From: Cristatella mucedo | Taxonomy: Eukaryota; Bryozoa; Phylactolaemata; Cristatellidae | DNA: 64,000 bases | NCBI GenBank assembly: GCA_009760855.2 | Contig: WPIO01000092.1 | Coordinates: forward strand, 1,484,501 to 1,548,500 | Reading direction: 5' to 3' | Part shown: positions 1 to 11,965 of the stretch, piece by piece | Numbering within the stretch: position 1 is the stretch's first letter | Layout of the letters: each line of letters begins with the position of its first letter | Program-made: the position numbers and the translations under genes | Notes under the pieces: generated by a model | What the model was told of the DNA's origin: nothing | What the model saw: only the letters and a program-made list of their open reading frames with translations | Databases searched by the model: none

Positions 1-557
1 CAACTATCGCCCAAAAGTTTCCCTTCTTCCTTTTTCGTCAAAGATTCTTAAACAAATTGTCGCTAAGCAGCTGGTAGCATATATTGAAAAGAACTAAATG
101 TCAGAAACATTTCAATCGGGGTCCAAGAGGCAGCACTCCGCTGAAACTACTCTCCTCCGTGTTAACAATGGCATTCTATGCGGCAATGATGACGGCAATG
201 TCACTGCACTAGAAATGCTAGATCTATCGGCTGCCTTCGACACCGTTGATCACGATGTCTCACTTGAATGATTGTGAACAACGATCGGTCTGGCAGACGA
301 GGCACTGGCGTGGTTGTTTGATTGTGTTTACCTAACTAGTCACCCGTCGAGTTCCTCGAGGTTTCTTCCTCGGTCCTTTGCTATTCTAAATCTTGTACTC
401 AACCTCCGGAAAACGTTACTCAGGCCCATGGAATAGGTTATCACTTGTATACTGACGATACTCAGCTGTATTTGTCATTCAAACCACCGGAATCTGCTGC
501 AGCGACAAATAAACTGAATGTTTGCCTTGCAGACATTCGATCCTGGATTTTTGAGGG
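1..557 (+). mobile_element. L2A LINE fragment, reverse transcriptase region
   Basis: The plus strand can be read, with frame breaks, as the L2-type reverse transcriptase core: a KQLV..EKN segment, then MSETFQSG, then a degenerate [10 protein letters not shown]-type active-site block near 445-500. It matches the better copies at 55605-57215 and 43712-45410. A stop after the EKN motif and a rewritten stretch near 300-430 show that it is dead. Homology stops near 557. Confidence 0.8.
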
Positions 558-1195
558 CGAATGTCGAAGTACAAGCATCTGCCTCGTGTGCTCGTACTCT
601 ACTCGCCGAACGCGCTGGGCGGCGGCTCTCCCAGCAGCTCCCACCTCGTGCTGCTGTGAACTCATTGGCTCCCCTGCCCCTCCATAGATCTGAGCTCGGA
701 GGTTAAGTCATCTATTTGAGGTCAAGTAATTGCTCCCACACTGCGACTCATCTCCCGCAGAAAATGAGCAATCATTCACATAAAAGCCTCGTGAATTCGC
801 ACGGGCGAGCTACAATGGACATCAATAAACTCGCCTCGTCAAGCCGTCGCCGTCACGATAAAAGGATGAAAAAGCGTCCGCAGCCGCCATAAAGCGTATC
901 GTTCCACATTATATATCCTGACAAAATATATCACACCACGATATATATCTTTCTGACTTACAGGTGGAAAAAGTCACTAAGGTGAGTCGATCCTGCTTCT
1001 AGCCCGTGTGGGTTTGCTCGCTAGAGTGGCTTCTTCTAATTTTTGTAACAAGGCAAGGTGTTGATGCTAATAGATGTATTGCAGGCGATAACGCATAAGA
1101 GGATAACTGTTTTTGACGGCACCAAATACTACGTGAGATTGGAGATGAGGGTGCTGTGCTCTGGAAATATCATCTGGCGGCTATTTTCGAACCTG
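558..1195. other. No recognisable feature
   Basis: This stretch has no supported gene. A short AT-rich patch around 905-950 (repeated ATATAT) is the only low-complexity sequence. Short open frames here have no family resemblance that I recognise. Confidence 0.5.
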
Positions 1196-1582
1196 CTTAG
1201 TCAAGCGCCATTCTATGCGGCAACGATGATGGGAATGTCACTGCCCTAGCTCTGCTAGATCTATCAGCTGCCTTCGGCATCATTGATCCCTATGTCCTAC
1301 TTGAAAGATTGAGAACAAAGATCGATCTAGCTGACGAGGCACTGGCGTGGTTGAAATCGTACTTGTCTGATCGTGTTCAATCTGTGTCGTGTGGGGACGA
1401 GACCGGTCACCTGTGGAGTCCCTCATGGGTCTGTACTCGGTCCCTTGCTGTTCTCCATGTATACTCAACCTCTGGGAGAAGTGATTAAGGCCCGTGGAAT
1501 AGGATATCACTTTTATGCTGACGGTACTCAGCTGTATTTGTCATTCAAACCGTTGGAATAAGCTGCAGCAACTGATAAAATG
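1196..1582 (+). mobile_element. L2A LINE fragment, reverse transcriptase core
   Basis: This covers the same part of the L2A reverse transcriptase as the copy at 1-557: the LLDLSAAF block, the [20 protein letters not shown] block, and a [12 protein letters not shown] active-site block in which the second Asp of YADD is Gly. It stops just after the active site. The changed catalytic residue and the stops show decay. Confidence 0.85.
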
Positions 1583-2189
1583 TGTTGCCCTTTCTAGATT
1601 GTGCAATACTATTTACATCTACACATGTACAGGGATGTATACAAATATATACATACTTATATATATATATTTATTTATTTTTATTTATATACCATTATGC
1701 CGAAGGTTACTTAACTCTTAAGCCTAGTTGCCGCTTTTCTCGCACCGTGGTGATACATGCGAGGGGACTACCGGGATTTTGTGAGCGGGGCTCAATGACT
1801 GCTACTCATTAGCCTCACCGGCAGCGTCCGATGCTGCAGGAAGGCTACCTACGCTTCTCGTTCATCTATTAGGACCTAGCGGACCAGCCGGTACCGCTAT
1901 TGTGCCGCCTCTACTTATATCTATGCGGCGTTAATTTCCTCCAGTTTACCGCTTACGACGCCGAGATGGCTCAGGGGCACGGTTGTCCTCAGCTTTTGGA
2001 AGAAGCAGCGAAGCCAGTTAGCTCTGCTTAATTACTCTGCTTTGAGGGGCTAGCGACAGCGGCGTGGGTGCATGGCGGCTGCTGGCGAGGCTACGCCTCG
2101 CCAGCAGCCGTCTCGAACGCTTGCGCTCGTACCTCTCGCGTTCATCACTTCTCTCTCTCTTTCCCTCTCTCCTCTTTCTTTCAGTCTTT
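1583..2189. other. Unassigned; AT-rich patch
   Basis: A TATA/TTTA-rich stretch lies at about 1640-1692. The rest (1700-2189) is ordinary sequence with no recognised gene or repeat. It leads into the pyrimidine-rich satellite downstream. Confidence 0.5.
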
Positions 2190-3024
<835 letters not shown>

Positions 3025-4555
3025 TGTAATGTAATGCAATTTATCTCCATCTGTAACTACGCAAAGCCATACAGTCTATGTGGATGTTACGCAGGAGAGT
3101 TTTGTACGGTGCACTCACAGCCTAAGCGGCTTTCGGTACGCATTCGGTAGCCAACATACATCGTCTCACGCAACAAAAAGAAAGTGGGAAGCATAGCAGA
3201 GTCAGGAGAGCAGTTGAGGTAGTGAGTGGCATGGAAGTAGCAGCTCAGGACCGGTGGAAAGGATGAGCCGTAGTCGGCAGCAGGAGAGTAGCTGTCGTTG
3301 CGTAAGAAACGTGGAAGCGAGTTCCACAGTCTAGGACCTGCAGAGCTAAAGCTTCTGTCGCCAACTGTCTTTAAGCAGAGGAATGGAACAGCTAATTTAT
3401 TGTCCACACAGGACCTGAGGGCGCGAACAGGCTGAAACTGGTGCAGCAGTTCAGCTAGGTACGAAGGAGCCAAGCCGTGGCGGGCCTTGTGGGTCAGCGT
3501 AAGAACTTTGCTCTGTATCCATTGCTCAACCGGCATCCATCCTAGCTCTTTAAGCAAAGGAGACACGTGCTCAAACCGCTGGGACTTGAAGACTAGCCTT
3601 GCAGCCATATTCATAGTCACCTGCAGTGGCCTAGTTGCTTTTTTTCGGCATCCCAGCCAAAAGGCAATTACAATAATCAAGCCGAGACAGAACTGTGGAG
3701 CTAGTTAAATGTTTTGCAAGCCACTGTCGAAGACAGCTCCTAATCTTAGATAGGGATTGGACGTGATGGTTAACTGTAGAAGCAGTCTGCTGAATGAAGC
3801 AATTAAAATTTAGGCAGCTGTCTAAAACGATACCTAAATTTTGAGCACGTGGTGATGGTCGCACAACAGCATCATCTATTTGAAGACCAAAGCCTTTTAA
3901 TCCAGCCACAGGCTTAGTGTGTTCTATGAGCAGCAGTTTGGTTTTATCGTCATTTAGTTTCAAGAAGTTTTCGTACATCCAGGATCAAATATCGGCAAGA
4001 CAATCATTCAGTTTCTCAGTTGTCGCAGCGGATTCCGACGGTTTGAATGACCAATACAGCTGAGTATCATCAGCATAAAAGTGATATCTTATTCCATGGG
4101 CCTTCATCACTTTTCCCAGAGGTTGAGTATAAATGAAGAACAGTAAGGGACCGACGACAGACCCTTGACAGACTCCACTGGTGACTCGTCTCGTGTGTGA
4201 GACCTGACAACCACACGACACGGATTAAACACGATCAGACAAGTACGATTTAAACCACGCCAGTGCCTCGTCTGCCAGACCGATCGTTGTTCTCAATCGT
4301 TAAAGTAGAACGCCGTGATCAATGATGCCGAAGGCAGCTGGTAGATCTAGCAGGGCTGTGGCAGTGACATTCACGTCATCATTACCACGTAGAATGTTAT
4401 TGTTACCACGGAGGAGAGCAGTTTCAGTGGAGTGCTGTCTCTTGAACCCTGATTGAAAGGTTTCTGACATTTCATTCTTTTCAAAATGTTCAACCAGCTG
4501 CTTAGCAACAATTATTTCCAAAATCTTTGACAAGAAAGGAAAACTTTGCCATTAT
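3025..4555 (-). mobile_element. L2A LINE, 5'-truncated, with 3' end
   Basis: Read on the minus strand from about 4555 down to 3025, this holds the L2 reverse transcriptase from the KILE..AKQLVEHFEKNEMSETFQSG block through YADDTQLY (about 4085-4060), the FLKLNDDKTKLLLI block (about 3965-3910) and a C-terminal domain with an open frame of 197 codons (3680-3087; GLAPSYLAELL, SFSSAGPRLWNSLP). The 3' end is the L2A type: AGCCGCTTAGGCT, an untranslated stretch, then GTAATGTAATG-like repeats. Stops split the frame into at least four pieces, so it is inactive. The abrupt 5' end is normal for target-primed insertion. Confidence 0.93.
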
Positions 4556-5422
4556 AGCCTTGTGTGCTGTACATATCTCATGTACCAAAAAATTGCAAGG
4601 GCACAACAAGCAAGGGCCTCAACTGTGAGAGCAGACAGAACATCACTGCTTTGCAGTATTTGCTTTGCAGTATTTGCTTTGCAGTTGCTTGGTTGAGATC
4701 CTTGGGCTCTAGCTGAGCGTCTCCGGCAGCAAATTTTGGGGCAGCAGCTTAAACGTTGCATTCTATTCGCCAAGAGAGTGTTTCGACAAATACTCTTGTG
4801 CTTCACATATTCCAAAATCAACTCCCAAACTCTTGCGCAACTATGCCGAGTCTTTTATTTTTGTATTCCGATGCATTTATTTCTAACCATCTGTCCCAGC
4901 TGCTTTGATGTATCGTAAGTCAGTTGCAGCTTGCCAGATGACTAAATACCAACTAATAACGCATAAGGGAAGTTTCGTATTGCAGCAAAAAAGGGTCTTG
5001 ATATAAAAAGTAGCTGAGCCTTTTTTACATGTTTATGCTTGTACATACAAACACACTCGCAGGGCCCAGTTTTATTGTCCCTGGAATTGGCAAAAATAGG
5101 GAGGCATCGCTCATCTTCGTGCTACACGCTTATCATTGCTTCAAATGCAGTAATGGCAAGTGAACCAGAGTGGATAGGACCCTGGAGATCAGCCTGGAGA
5201 TAACCAAGGAGCGAGGCTGTGCAACAAGTGTCAAATACTTACCAGTATAACAGCTTGTGCAATAAGAGGCGAACTGCTAGCGAAAAACTCTGCCACTCAC
5301 TTTTAGGTCTCTTTATCCTAGAGACTGGTGTCACAATATCCCTTCACTCGACGATATTTAAACTAGAGCTAAATACTCACCTCACAGCTTTTTCTCCCTC
5401 TACGTTTATTGTCCTTTATCTT
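4556..5422. other. No recognisable feature
   Basis: No coding region or family member was recognised. A short tandem repeat of a TTTGCAGTATTTGC-like unit lies at about 4651-4687. Confidence 0.45.
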
Positions 5423-5580
5423 GCTGGTTTGGCGCAGTGGTTAAGCTGTTGGCCTAGACCAAAGTCAAGATGAATGTATTTGATGACTGAGATCGGTGGC
5501 TCGAACCCCGTGGCACATGCGAAGTACCTGAATAGAGATTACGCTCTCTTAGAGCTCCATGCAAATGAATTATAATAATT
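5423..5580 (+). mobile_element. SINE2, tRNA-derived SINE
   Basis: The tRNA-like head has an A-box-like stretch (GGCGCAGTGGTTAAGC) and a B-box-like stretch (GGCTCGAACCCC). The tail is the conserved GAAGTACCTGAATAGAGATT...TCTCTTAGAG...ATGCAAATGAATTATAATAATT. Sister copies are at 20219, 21675, 37812 and 54438 (+) and 14379 (-). Confidence 0.85.
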
Positions 5581-7706
5581 ACTATTGTTATCTATTTATG
5601 CATGCTGAAATCGTGTATGTCTTCCCAGCATGTAAAAATATGTAAAGAGTGCATGCATGTGTATATGGAATACACATGCATGTTTATATGTGATGTACCT
5701 GGGAGGAGACCAAGTAATCATTTATGATTGAATACAAATCTAATTATGAGTATAGTTAAATATCTTGACAAACGATCACACGATCCCTGTCAAGCTGCAG
5801 AAAGCGAAGGCAGCGAAACGCACCATCTTTCAGACAGCAACTCGTCAGCTCTTGGCCCAAGGGTCGGTCACCTTAGATTGGTCGCCAGGGTCGCCATTGG
5901 TCGCCAGGGTGCATTCGCGAAATCACTTCCTTCAGTTTTATGTCTGGCCAGTATTTTCGTGTGACGTGGTTTTCGATCCGATGTCTCCGGAGCGGAAGCT
6001 TGCAGGCGAAATCCACGCAGTGTACCATTTCTCGTACAAAGTATGGGCTTTTTTGGGCAATTCCGTTCAACCTTATTCCATAATGTACACACCGAAGAGA
6101 GTGAGTGGCACGCTTTTTCGGCTGTCCCCTTTGAGCTGAGGAATTCTGCATATCTCGTCGTGCACCTGGTGCTTCAGAAGGTCAAGTTTCGAAGCAGTCG
6201 GCTCCAGACTCTCGGACCTGCCGGCCTCGTAGCGCCAGCTCGAGCAAGCTGCGCACGCAAGCTGCGCACGCACGCTGCGCAGTATCCTCAAATAAGAACT
6301 AGGTACGTGGGCACGTGTCTGGTGGGTGGACTGTAGCAGCCGAGCTCCGCCATAGGGCGTAATCTTGCCCGTGTCATTCTCGCTCGATGTCTGATTGACG
6401 GACACTTTCGCAGAGCAAGACGCTTGCTCCCTGCAAGAGAGGACAATCCTCTCGGAGTGCACGAACATTTTTTGACGGAAAACACTCGGACAGGGTGCGG
6501 GTAGCTCCGGTGGACAGGGATGCAGTGTGCATTGAATGGAGGCACTGGAGAGATGCTACTTCAGACGGTGTTCTCGTTTATGGCCCCAAGGAGCGAGGCA
6601 AAGTCAGTGTGCGAACGTGCACCGATCACTGAGTGGTATCCAACAACTTGACTCGTCACCAAGTGGTCACGTTTTCAGCCGTCAAACAAGCACGCACCCA
6701 TCCATCCAGTGGCCGACGTACATCTTGAAAACACCGCCATAGAATAAAAAGAGTGAACTCTGCGAGGCTGTCAAACGATACGAGAGGCTAACCAAGCCTA
6801 ATCCAAGGAGACACATACACACACCAGAGAAGCACACAAGACCAACGGTAGAGGCTCGAGACAGAAAGTTCATGACAGAGACTACTGCAGAATGACTGTG
6901 TATGAGGGAAAATCCACACTCGATGAGCGTCTCTGCGAGCGAGCAGAGACGCTTGCAAAAGATCAGTGAATGGAACGCCCTCTCCCACTCCCCGCTGCGA
7001 CCGCGGCTAGGTTCGGTGGCATCTGCGATCGGGGCACTCGTTAGGACCTTCCATCCTCTTTCGATTTAAGCGATCGCAGCCCAATGGCGGAGGACTTTCT
7101 AATGCCTTGGCCTCATTCGTCAGCCGCATCGTCGACACTGAGTCATGCGGGTACTACGTCGAGGCGGCGGTGCCTTTTGAGAAGATTTCGCATTCGAATT
7201 GTGCATGCAGAAAGCCGGTTGAGGTGAAATCCGATAGAAATCCGATCGAGGAGGAAAGAAATTTCCAGTGTTAGCCTTTTTTCCACGCGGCGCGCACAGT
7301 TTTCATTATGCGATAATTTTTGGGTAGCCTCTAGATATGCTGAAAGGTAGTTTACGATATGGCGGCTAGGAAACGCCGCCACTCGGCCGTGATATAACTT
7401 ATGACCGGAACACGGTACGGGGTGGCTGCAAAAGTCAAATGGGGGTGTACAGAGACCAGCAATGGGCCCTTTGAAGATTATTATAAGCCTGTATACTTTT
7501 TATTTAGAATTAAATATATATATATTACGATGTAAAAATATATGCGCGCGCGAGCGTGTGTGTGTGTGTGCGTCACAAACGAGCCGCTGACCAATTCCAC
7601 ATTGGGTAATCCTAGCATTTACTTACAGCCAGCCGAATACTCCGGCGTGAGTGCGGCACTCTCTCCGCTAAGAACACCTGTGTGAACTCGAAGATTACCC
7701 GTCGCA
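5581..7706. other. Unassigned region upstream of the phosphatase gene
   Basis: Open frames of up to 131 codons occur on both strands between 5765 and 6545, but they overlap each other and match nothing that I recognise. A small direct repeat of GGTCGCCAGGGTC type lies at about 5880-5910. A GCGCGCGCGAGCG / (TG)n patch lies at about 7543-7572. The last few hundred bases should hold the phosphatase promoter, but no convincing core element could be placed. Confidence 0.45.
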
Positions 7707-7839
7707 ATGAACAACAAACAATCGCGAGCTGCACTTCGACTCGATTTTACATCTATTCCAGCCACTTCCCTCCTTCAGCAGGACCGCGACCTTACGTTTA
7801 GGAATAGCTACGACGCCGTGTACGACAACTTGCTCATCG
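7707..7839 (+). CDS. Phosphatase exon 1
   Basis: It encodes residues 1-44 plus the first base of codon 45. It ends at a GT donor (GTAAGG) directly followed by a GCC trinucleotide run inside the intron. Confidence 0.78.
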
Positions 7840-8055
7840 GTAAGGCCGCCGCCGCCGCCGCGAGATTAGCAACCGTTCTTCGGGCACTAACTGTGCCACT
7901 CACTGCGACGACCGGAATTAGTTGTACCACTGCGACCACTCGTCGCGGCGGCGCGGCGCTCGTCTTCTAAACCGGCCGCCGCGGCCTAGCCCGGCGGTCG
8001 GTCGCCATCACTGACGCTGACGCCTCCTTTTTGCTTACGTGCGCGCGCGCGCGCA

Positions 8056-8138
<83 letters not shown>

Positions 8139-8573
8139 GGCGACAGCCGAGCGGCCAGCGATCTTGAGCTGCTTAAGAGGCTCGGCGTGACGCACATCGT
8201 GAATGCCGCGGCCGAGGTCCCCAACGCCTTCGGACTCTCCTTCGCGTATTTCAACGTGCCAGTCGACGACAGGCACGACGCGCCAATAAGCAAGTACTTC
8301 GACGACGCCGTCGCGTTCATCGAGTCGGCGCGCCGTCGCGGCCGCGTGCTCGTCCACTGCCAGGCCGGCGTGTCCCGCTCGGCCGCTCTGGTCGCGGCGT
8401 ATCTGATGGAGAGCAACGGCTGGCAGTTCGAGCAGGCCATTGAATTCCTCCGACAGCGGCGCCCCTGCGTAGACCCGAACATCGGCTTTTGCATTCAGCT
8501 GAAGGGTCGCGAAGAGCGGCGGCTGCAGCGGCAGCGGAAGCCTGACGATGTGTACTGTAGCTGCTCCTCTTGA
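7707..8573 (+). CDS. Atypical dual-specificity protein phosphatase
   Basis: Two exons (7707-7839 and 8140-8573) encode 188 residues, typical of small atypical DUSPs of the VHR/DUSP19 size class. The family hydrolyses phosphoserine/threonine and phosphotyrosine through a Cys-phosphate intermediate. The domain starts with AVYDNLLIG (about 36-45, a split Gly at the exon junction), then LLKRLGVTHIVNAA, then VPVDDRHD (general-acid Asp among residues 87-91), then the signature HCQAGVSRS with catalytic Cys118 and Arg124. It ends with a PNIGFCIQL motif. The reading frame crosses the intron cleanly (ATCG|GTAAGG ... CTCTAG|GCGAC). No kinase-interacting rhodanese domain or membrane segment is present. 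The start is the first Met in the exon, with no other evidence for it. The exact DUSP subtype is not resolved. Confidence 0.88.
8039..8138. repeat. GC then (CT)n microsatellite abutting a splice acceptor
   Basis: An alternating GCGC patch (8041-8056) is followed by an uninterrupted CT tract (about 8062-8137) inside the phosphatase intron. The tract runs right up to the AG of the acceptor and so serves as its polypyrimidine tract. Confidence 0.95.
8140..8573 (+). CDS. Phosphatase exon 2 with catalytic motif
   Basis: It encodes residues 45-188, including the HCxxGxSRS active site, and ends at TGA 8571-8573. The acceptor AG (8138-8139) is formed by the last unit of a long CT repeat. Confidence 0.9.
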
Positions 8574-8746
8574 AAAAATAGAGCGCCAACGTCCTGCTAA
8601 CTTGAAGCCGTCGCCTCTGGCTGCAGCTGCGACAGTTTCTGCGTCCGAGCACTTACCGCGTCTAGCTTTCCGCTAAGTCGCGTCGCAGAACTCGGCGGAA
8701 CTCTCTGGAATGGCCCGGTCCGTTCGGTGCCGTCGCTAGAGCGCGC

Positions 8747-8796
8747 CGAAAGTCAAATCGTGAACGAAAGTCAAACCGCGAAAGTCGAATCGCGAA
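8747..8796. repeat. Short tandem repeat GAAAGTCRAATCGYGAA
   Basis: About three tandem copies of a roughly 16-base unit lie in the region downstream of the phosphatase stop codon, probably in the 3' untranslated region. Confidence 0.7.
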
Positions 8797-8895
8797 TGGG
8801 CACATATACTAACGGGCTCGCTGCGGTATATCTATGCCGATAATCGATGGAGGACGAGAGTGAGAGATCGGATGCGCAAGCTAGATTTAAACGAA

Positions 8896-8901
8896 AATAA
8901 A
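8896..8901 (+). promoter_or_regulatory. Candidate polyadenylation signal AATAAA
   Basis: A canonical AATAAA hexamer lies 323 bases past the phosphatase stop codon and is the first exact match downstream of it. Confidence 0.45.
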
Positions 8902-9307
8902 TGCCAAACTCCTGTTCATAGGGGAGACTACCTCCAAGCTTGCGGCTGGACTGGGGCACTTTGCTCTCCTCTTTGACGACGCTGCCGTGCGACCGTCGCT
9001 ACGTGCTCGTAATTTTAAGCGGTTGTCTCGTTTGATAACAGTTTGAAGTTTGAAAGCTTCGCCGAGAAGGCTTCTTCTACACCCAGCGATCCCGTTCAAT
9101 TCCTGTCAAACACTAAGAATAAACCGCCGCTGTCGCTGGCTAAGATTTATCTAGCTCTAACGCGGTCCTTTTTACGGAAGCACAGCGATTCCGTTTTGGC
9201 TAAGCTACCGAAAAAAGCCATGAATCACGCCTCTGAAGCTTGTGATGAATATGGCTGCAAGGCTAATAAAAAAAAATCCAGATTTTCGGCAATCTGCTTC
9301 ATTTGAT
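8902..9307. other. No recognisable feature
   Basis: A plus-strand open frame of 87 codons (9043-9306) matches nothing that I recognise and has no clear splice or start context. It may be chance. Confidence 0.45.
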
Positions 9308-9800
9308 GATGCAGCTGCAATGGCTCCCGTAGATCAACGGATACGGAGTCAAAAACTCTGACTCACCATAGCTTGAGTGATTCATACCTCGCCAAACTAC
9401 CGCACCAGTTTTAGCCTCCTCGGGTCATGTACTGACAATAAATTAGCTGTTCCATTCCTACGCTTAAAGACTGTTGGCGACAGATACTACCTATGCTCTC
9501 ATCCTAGACATTCGAACTCATCTCCACAATTCTTACGTAACGACATCTAATCTGCGGCTGCCGACTGTGGCACATCCCTTATAGCGAGCCTGTGCTGATA
9601 ATTCTATGAAACTCACTTCCTCAACTGCCCTCCTGACTTAGCTAAGCTTCTCACTTTCTCTTTGTTACGAGAGAGGAAGTCTATTGGCTAACGTATGCGT
9701 ACCGGAAGCCGCTTAGACTTTGAGTGTGCTATGGAAAACTCTCAAATGAAGTATCTACTTTGTCCTTGTGTCTGTGTGGAGTTGCAGACGGAGATACGTG
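9308..9800 (+). mobile_element. L2A LINE 3' fragment
   Basis: This is a degenerate plus-strand copy of the L2A C-terminal coding region (CGACAGATACTACC block, then the ACTCACTTCCTCAACTGCC block) and the L2A 3' untranslated region, ending in a GTGGAGTTGCAGACGGAGAT stretch. It matches the copies at 58215-58495 and 36230-36630. No frame is open. Confidence 0.85.
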
Positions 9801-11411
9801 CGTAAACGGGTCTTTAATGGGAACCCACAAATAGCATGCACCGTGGGTAGACTGGAGGCGCTAAAACGGTTTGGCAAGGCAGAACAAGCAGCAATAAATG
9901 AGGCTTGCAACAGGAAGCATGCGGCCCTTGGCGGCCAGCTCAAACTGTCGTCATCCCGTTTGTGCGCTCGGGCTAATACGATATAGCGACTACTGGCTTA
10001 TTCCCACTCACATTGAACGACCCGCTGAGCCGACATTATTTATGCTCAACATCCTTAAAACCTCCGCCTAGCTAAGAAAGAGCATCGGCAGCCATGATGA
10101 GGATACACGTGAAAAGACATTTTCGGCTCGCAAATAAAGTTATGGTAAATCCCCAATTTGTGCTCGGTAACGCTGTGGCATGCTTGCTTGTGCGATACGT
10201 TCGCTTGGTAACTCGGCCGTACGTACGTCGGCATTACCCGCGGCAAAGGCGAGTGGAGTCGCGCCGGCCGGAAATGCTGCGTTGAGGCGACCAGCAGATA
10301 ACGGCGGTGGCGGCGGCGGCGCAGGCTGTGCGTACGGCACTGGCACTAAGGAGTAGGCTACGGCGCTTGGCCAAAAGGAGAGTGTGCCCCCCTCCGCGGC
10401 AAGCGGGCGTTCTTCGGCGTTTCGTGGCTACGGCCAGCTAAGACAATGGGAGCTCAAGATGGCGTCTTTTGACTACTGCTGTTGTGCGCTGGATGTAGAT
10501 CCAGCGTGCGCAGCCCACACTCGTTCAATCTCAGGTGGCGTGGTTTTGAATCATTCTCGAGTGTGGCCTGAAAACGGCGTCCTTGGAGAGTTCGGCGGAC
10601 AGAAACTGAGGACAAACTTGTAGAGCTATTTATGGCCGGGGAGCAGCAACTCGGGCCATCCTATAAGTGAATTGGTGGGCTTATTATTAGTAGTATCATT
10701 TGGCCAAATGTGGCTATTGTCTTCTCTTGAAAATCAAATGCTTGACCACCCAGTGTCACATTGATAGTACTACTTGTAGGCCAATAGGAAAGAAACTTCG
10801 GTACGATTGATCAATGTTCTTAGACAGCACGTGTCATAAACCATAATCGCCGCTTAGCGTAGTGGCCGCCACAGTGGTGTGTCTTCATTGTGGCTTTACA
10901 CTACTCGGCTGGTCTCGCCCAAACGGTCGCACCATCGCGGTAGTCAGCTTATCCAATATCCTGCGATGACTCATATCGACCGGGTCGATTTCCTCTCATG
11001 TTTATGATGCTCTTCGATTACCTTGGTCAATTTCCTTCTATCATTGTGCTAGTTAAAAAGCGGGTCATTAAAAAGCGGGATCGTATAAATGTGACTTTAC
11101 AAGCATCGCCATGCAGTTTTCAGCGCTCATTTCCATAAGTATTCCTATAGCCAATTCATCCGGCTATCTAATGATCAACCTAATTCACTTTTACGATCCA
11201 CCAATGTTATCGTTTTTGTTGCTTCAGCATCCTTTACCCACGATCATCTTTTTGTTGCATGGTAACAATCGCGCAAACCGATGGGAACCAGTTCTTCTTT
11301 CATCGATCTAGTCGTCTATACATGCGTAACTCTCTATACTTTAACTAACGCTACAACTAACGCTACTATATATACTAATACTCTAACTAACGCTCTATGC
11401 GTAACTCTCTA
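9801..11411. other. No supported feature; AACTAACGCT repeats near the end
   Basis: GC-rich sequence at 10200-10500 contains overlapping open frames on both strands with no recognised family. At about 11340-11405 there is a short degenerate array of AACTAACGCT-like units. No RNA gene or complete repeat was seen. Confidence 0.45.
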
Positions 11412-11584
11412 TGCTGGCTGATTTAACAGCCTCCTTTGTATAGCGACAGAAGAGTCTTTACGGCTATCGCCACCGCTTGCCATGGCGATAAAGGATTTCC
11501 CACTTCGGGATTCGAACCCAAGGCATTGGGACCGAGGTCGGGAAAAGCAGCCGCCTTGCCTAGTGTACCATCACGACTCACCAT
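11412..11584 (-). mobile_element. SINE1, tRNA-derived SINE
   Basis: The minus-strand copy has an A-box region (about 11575-11555), an imperfect GACC...GGTC palindrome, a B-box-like GGGTTCGAATCC (about 11520-11509), and the SINE1 body with GCCGTAAAGACT, CGCTATACAAA and GGCTGTTAAATCAGC. It is directly followed by the 3' part of an L2B copy. Confidence 0.9.
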
Positions 11585-11604
11585 TTTACACCTTCCATTC
11601 AGCC

Positions 11605-11965
11605 ATGTTGTTAAAAACGCCCCTATTTATGACAGCATTCAGTGGGTCTCTGTGATTCGTCCTTCGTGTGCTTATGCGTGCTGACACTGTGCATGCTGCC
11701 ACTAACCACATTTGCATGCTGACCATGTGCATTTCACCCCTAACCACGTTATTCATGTTGTTTATCAAGCATGATATTACTCACCATTCAATCGCGTTTC
11801 CCTTTGCAGCAAATATAAAGCGCCTAGAAAGAGATTGAGTTCTCTGAGGGCGCTTTTCAAGTGCATTATTATTATTATTATTATTATTAAAGCGCCTAGA
11901 AAGAGATTGTGAGTTATCTGAGGGCGCTTTTTCAAGTGCGTTATTATTATTATTACTATTACGTT
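11605..11965 (+). mobile_element. L2B LINE 3' end with duplicated stem-loop tail
   Basis: The L2B 3' region begins at the CTATTTATGACAGCATTCAG block and runs through the CATGCTGCCACTAACCACA spacer to the tail. The tail motif AAAGCGCCTAGAAAGAGATT...TCT...GGGCGCTTT occurs twice in a row (about 11816-11862 and 11889-11935), each followed by ATT repeats. Confidence 0.92.

Noticed and set aside
10459-10534. Possible first exon: AAGATGGCG start context with a CAG|GTGGCG donor
   Set aside because: The start context resembles a YY1/initiator motif, but no downstream exon or family could be identified.
11816-11965. CRISPR-like or satellite array
   Set aside because: Only two repeats, explained by duplicated L2B tails; eukaryotic context.
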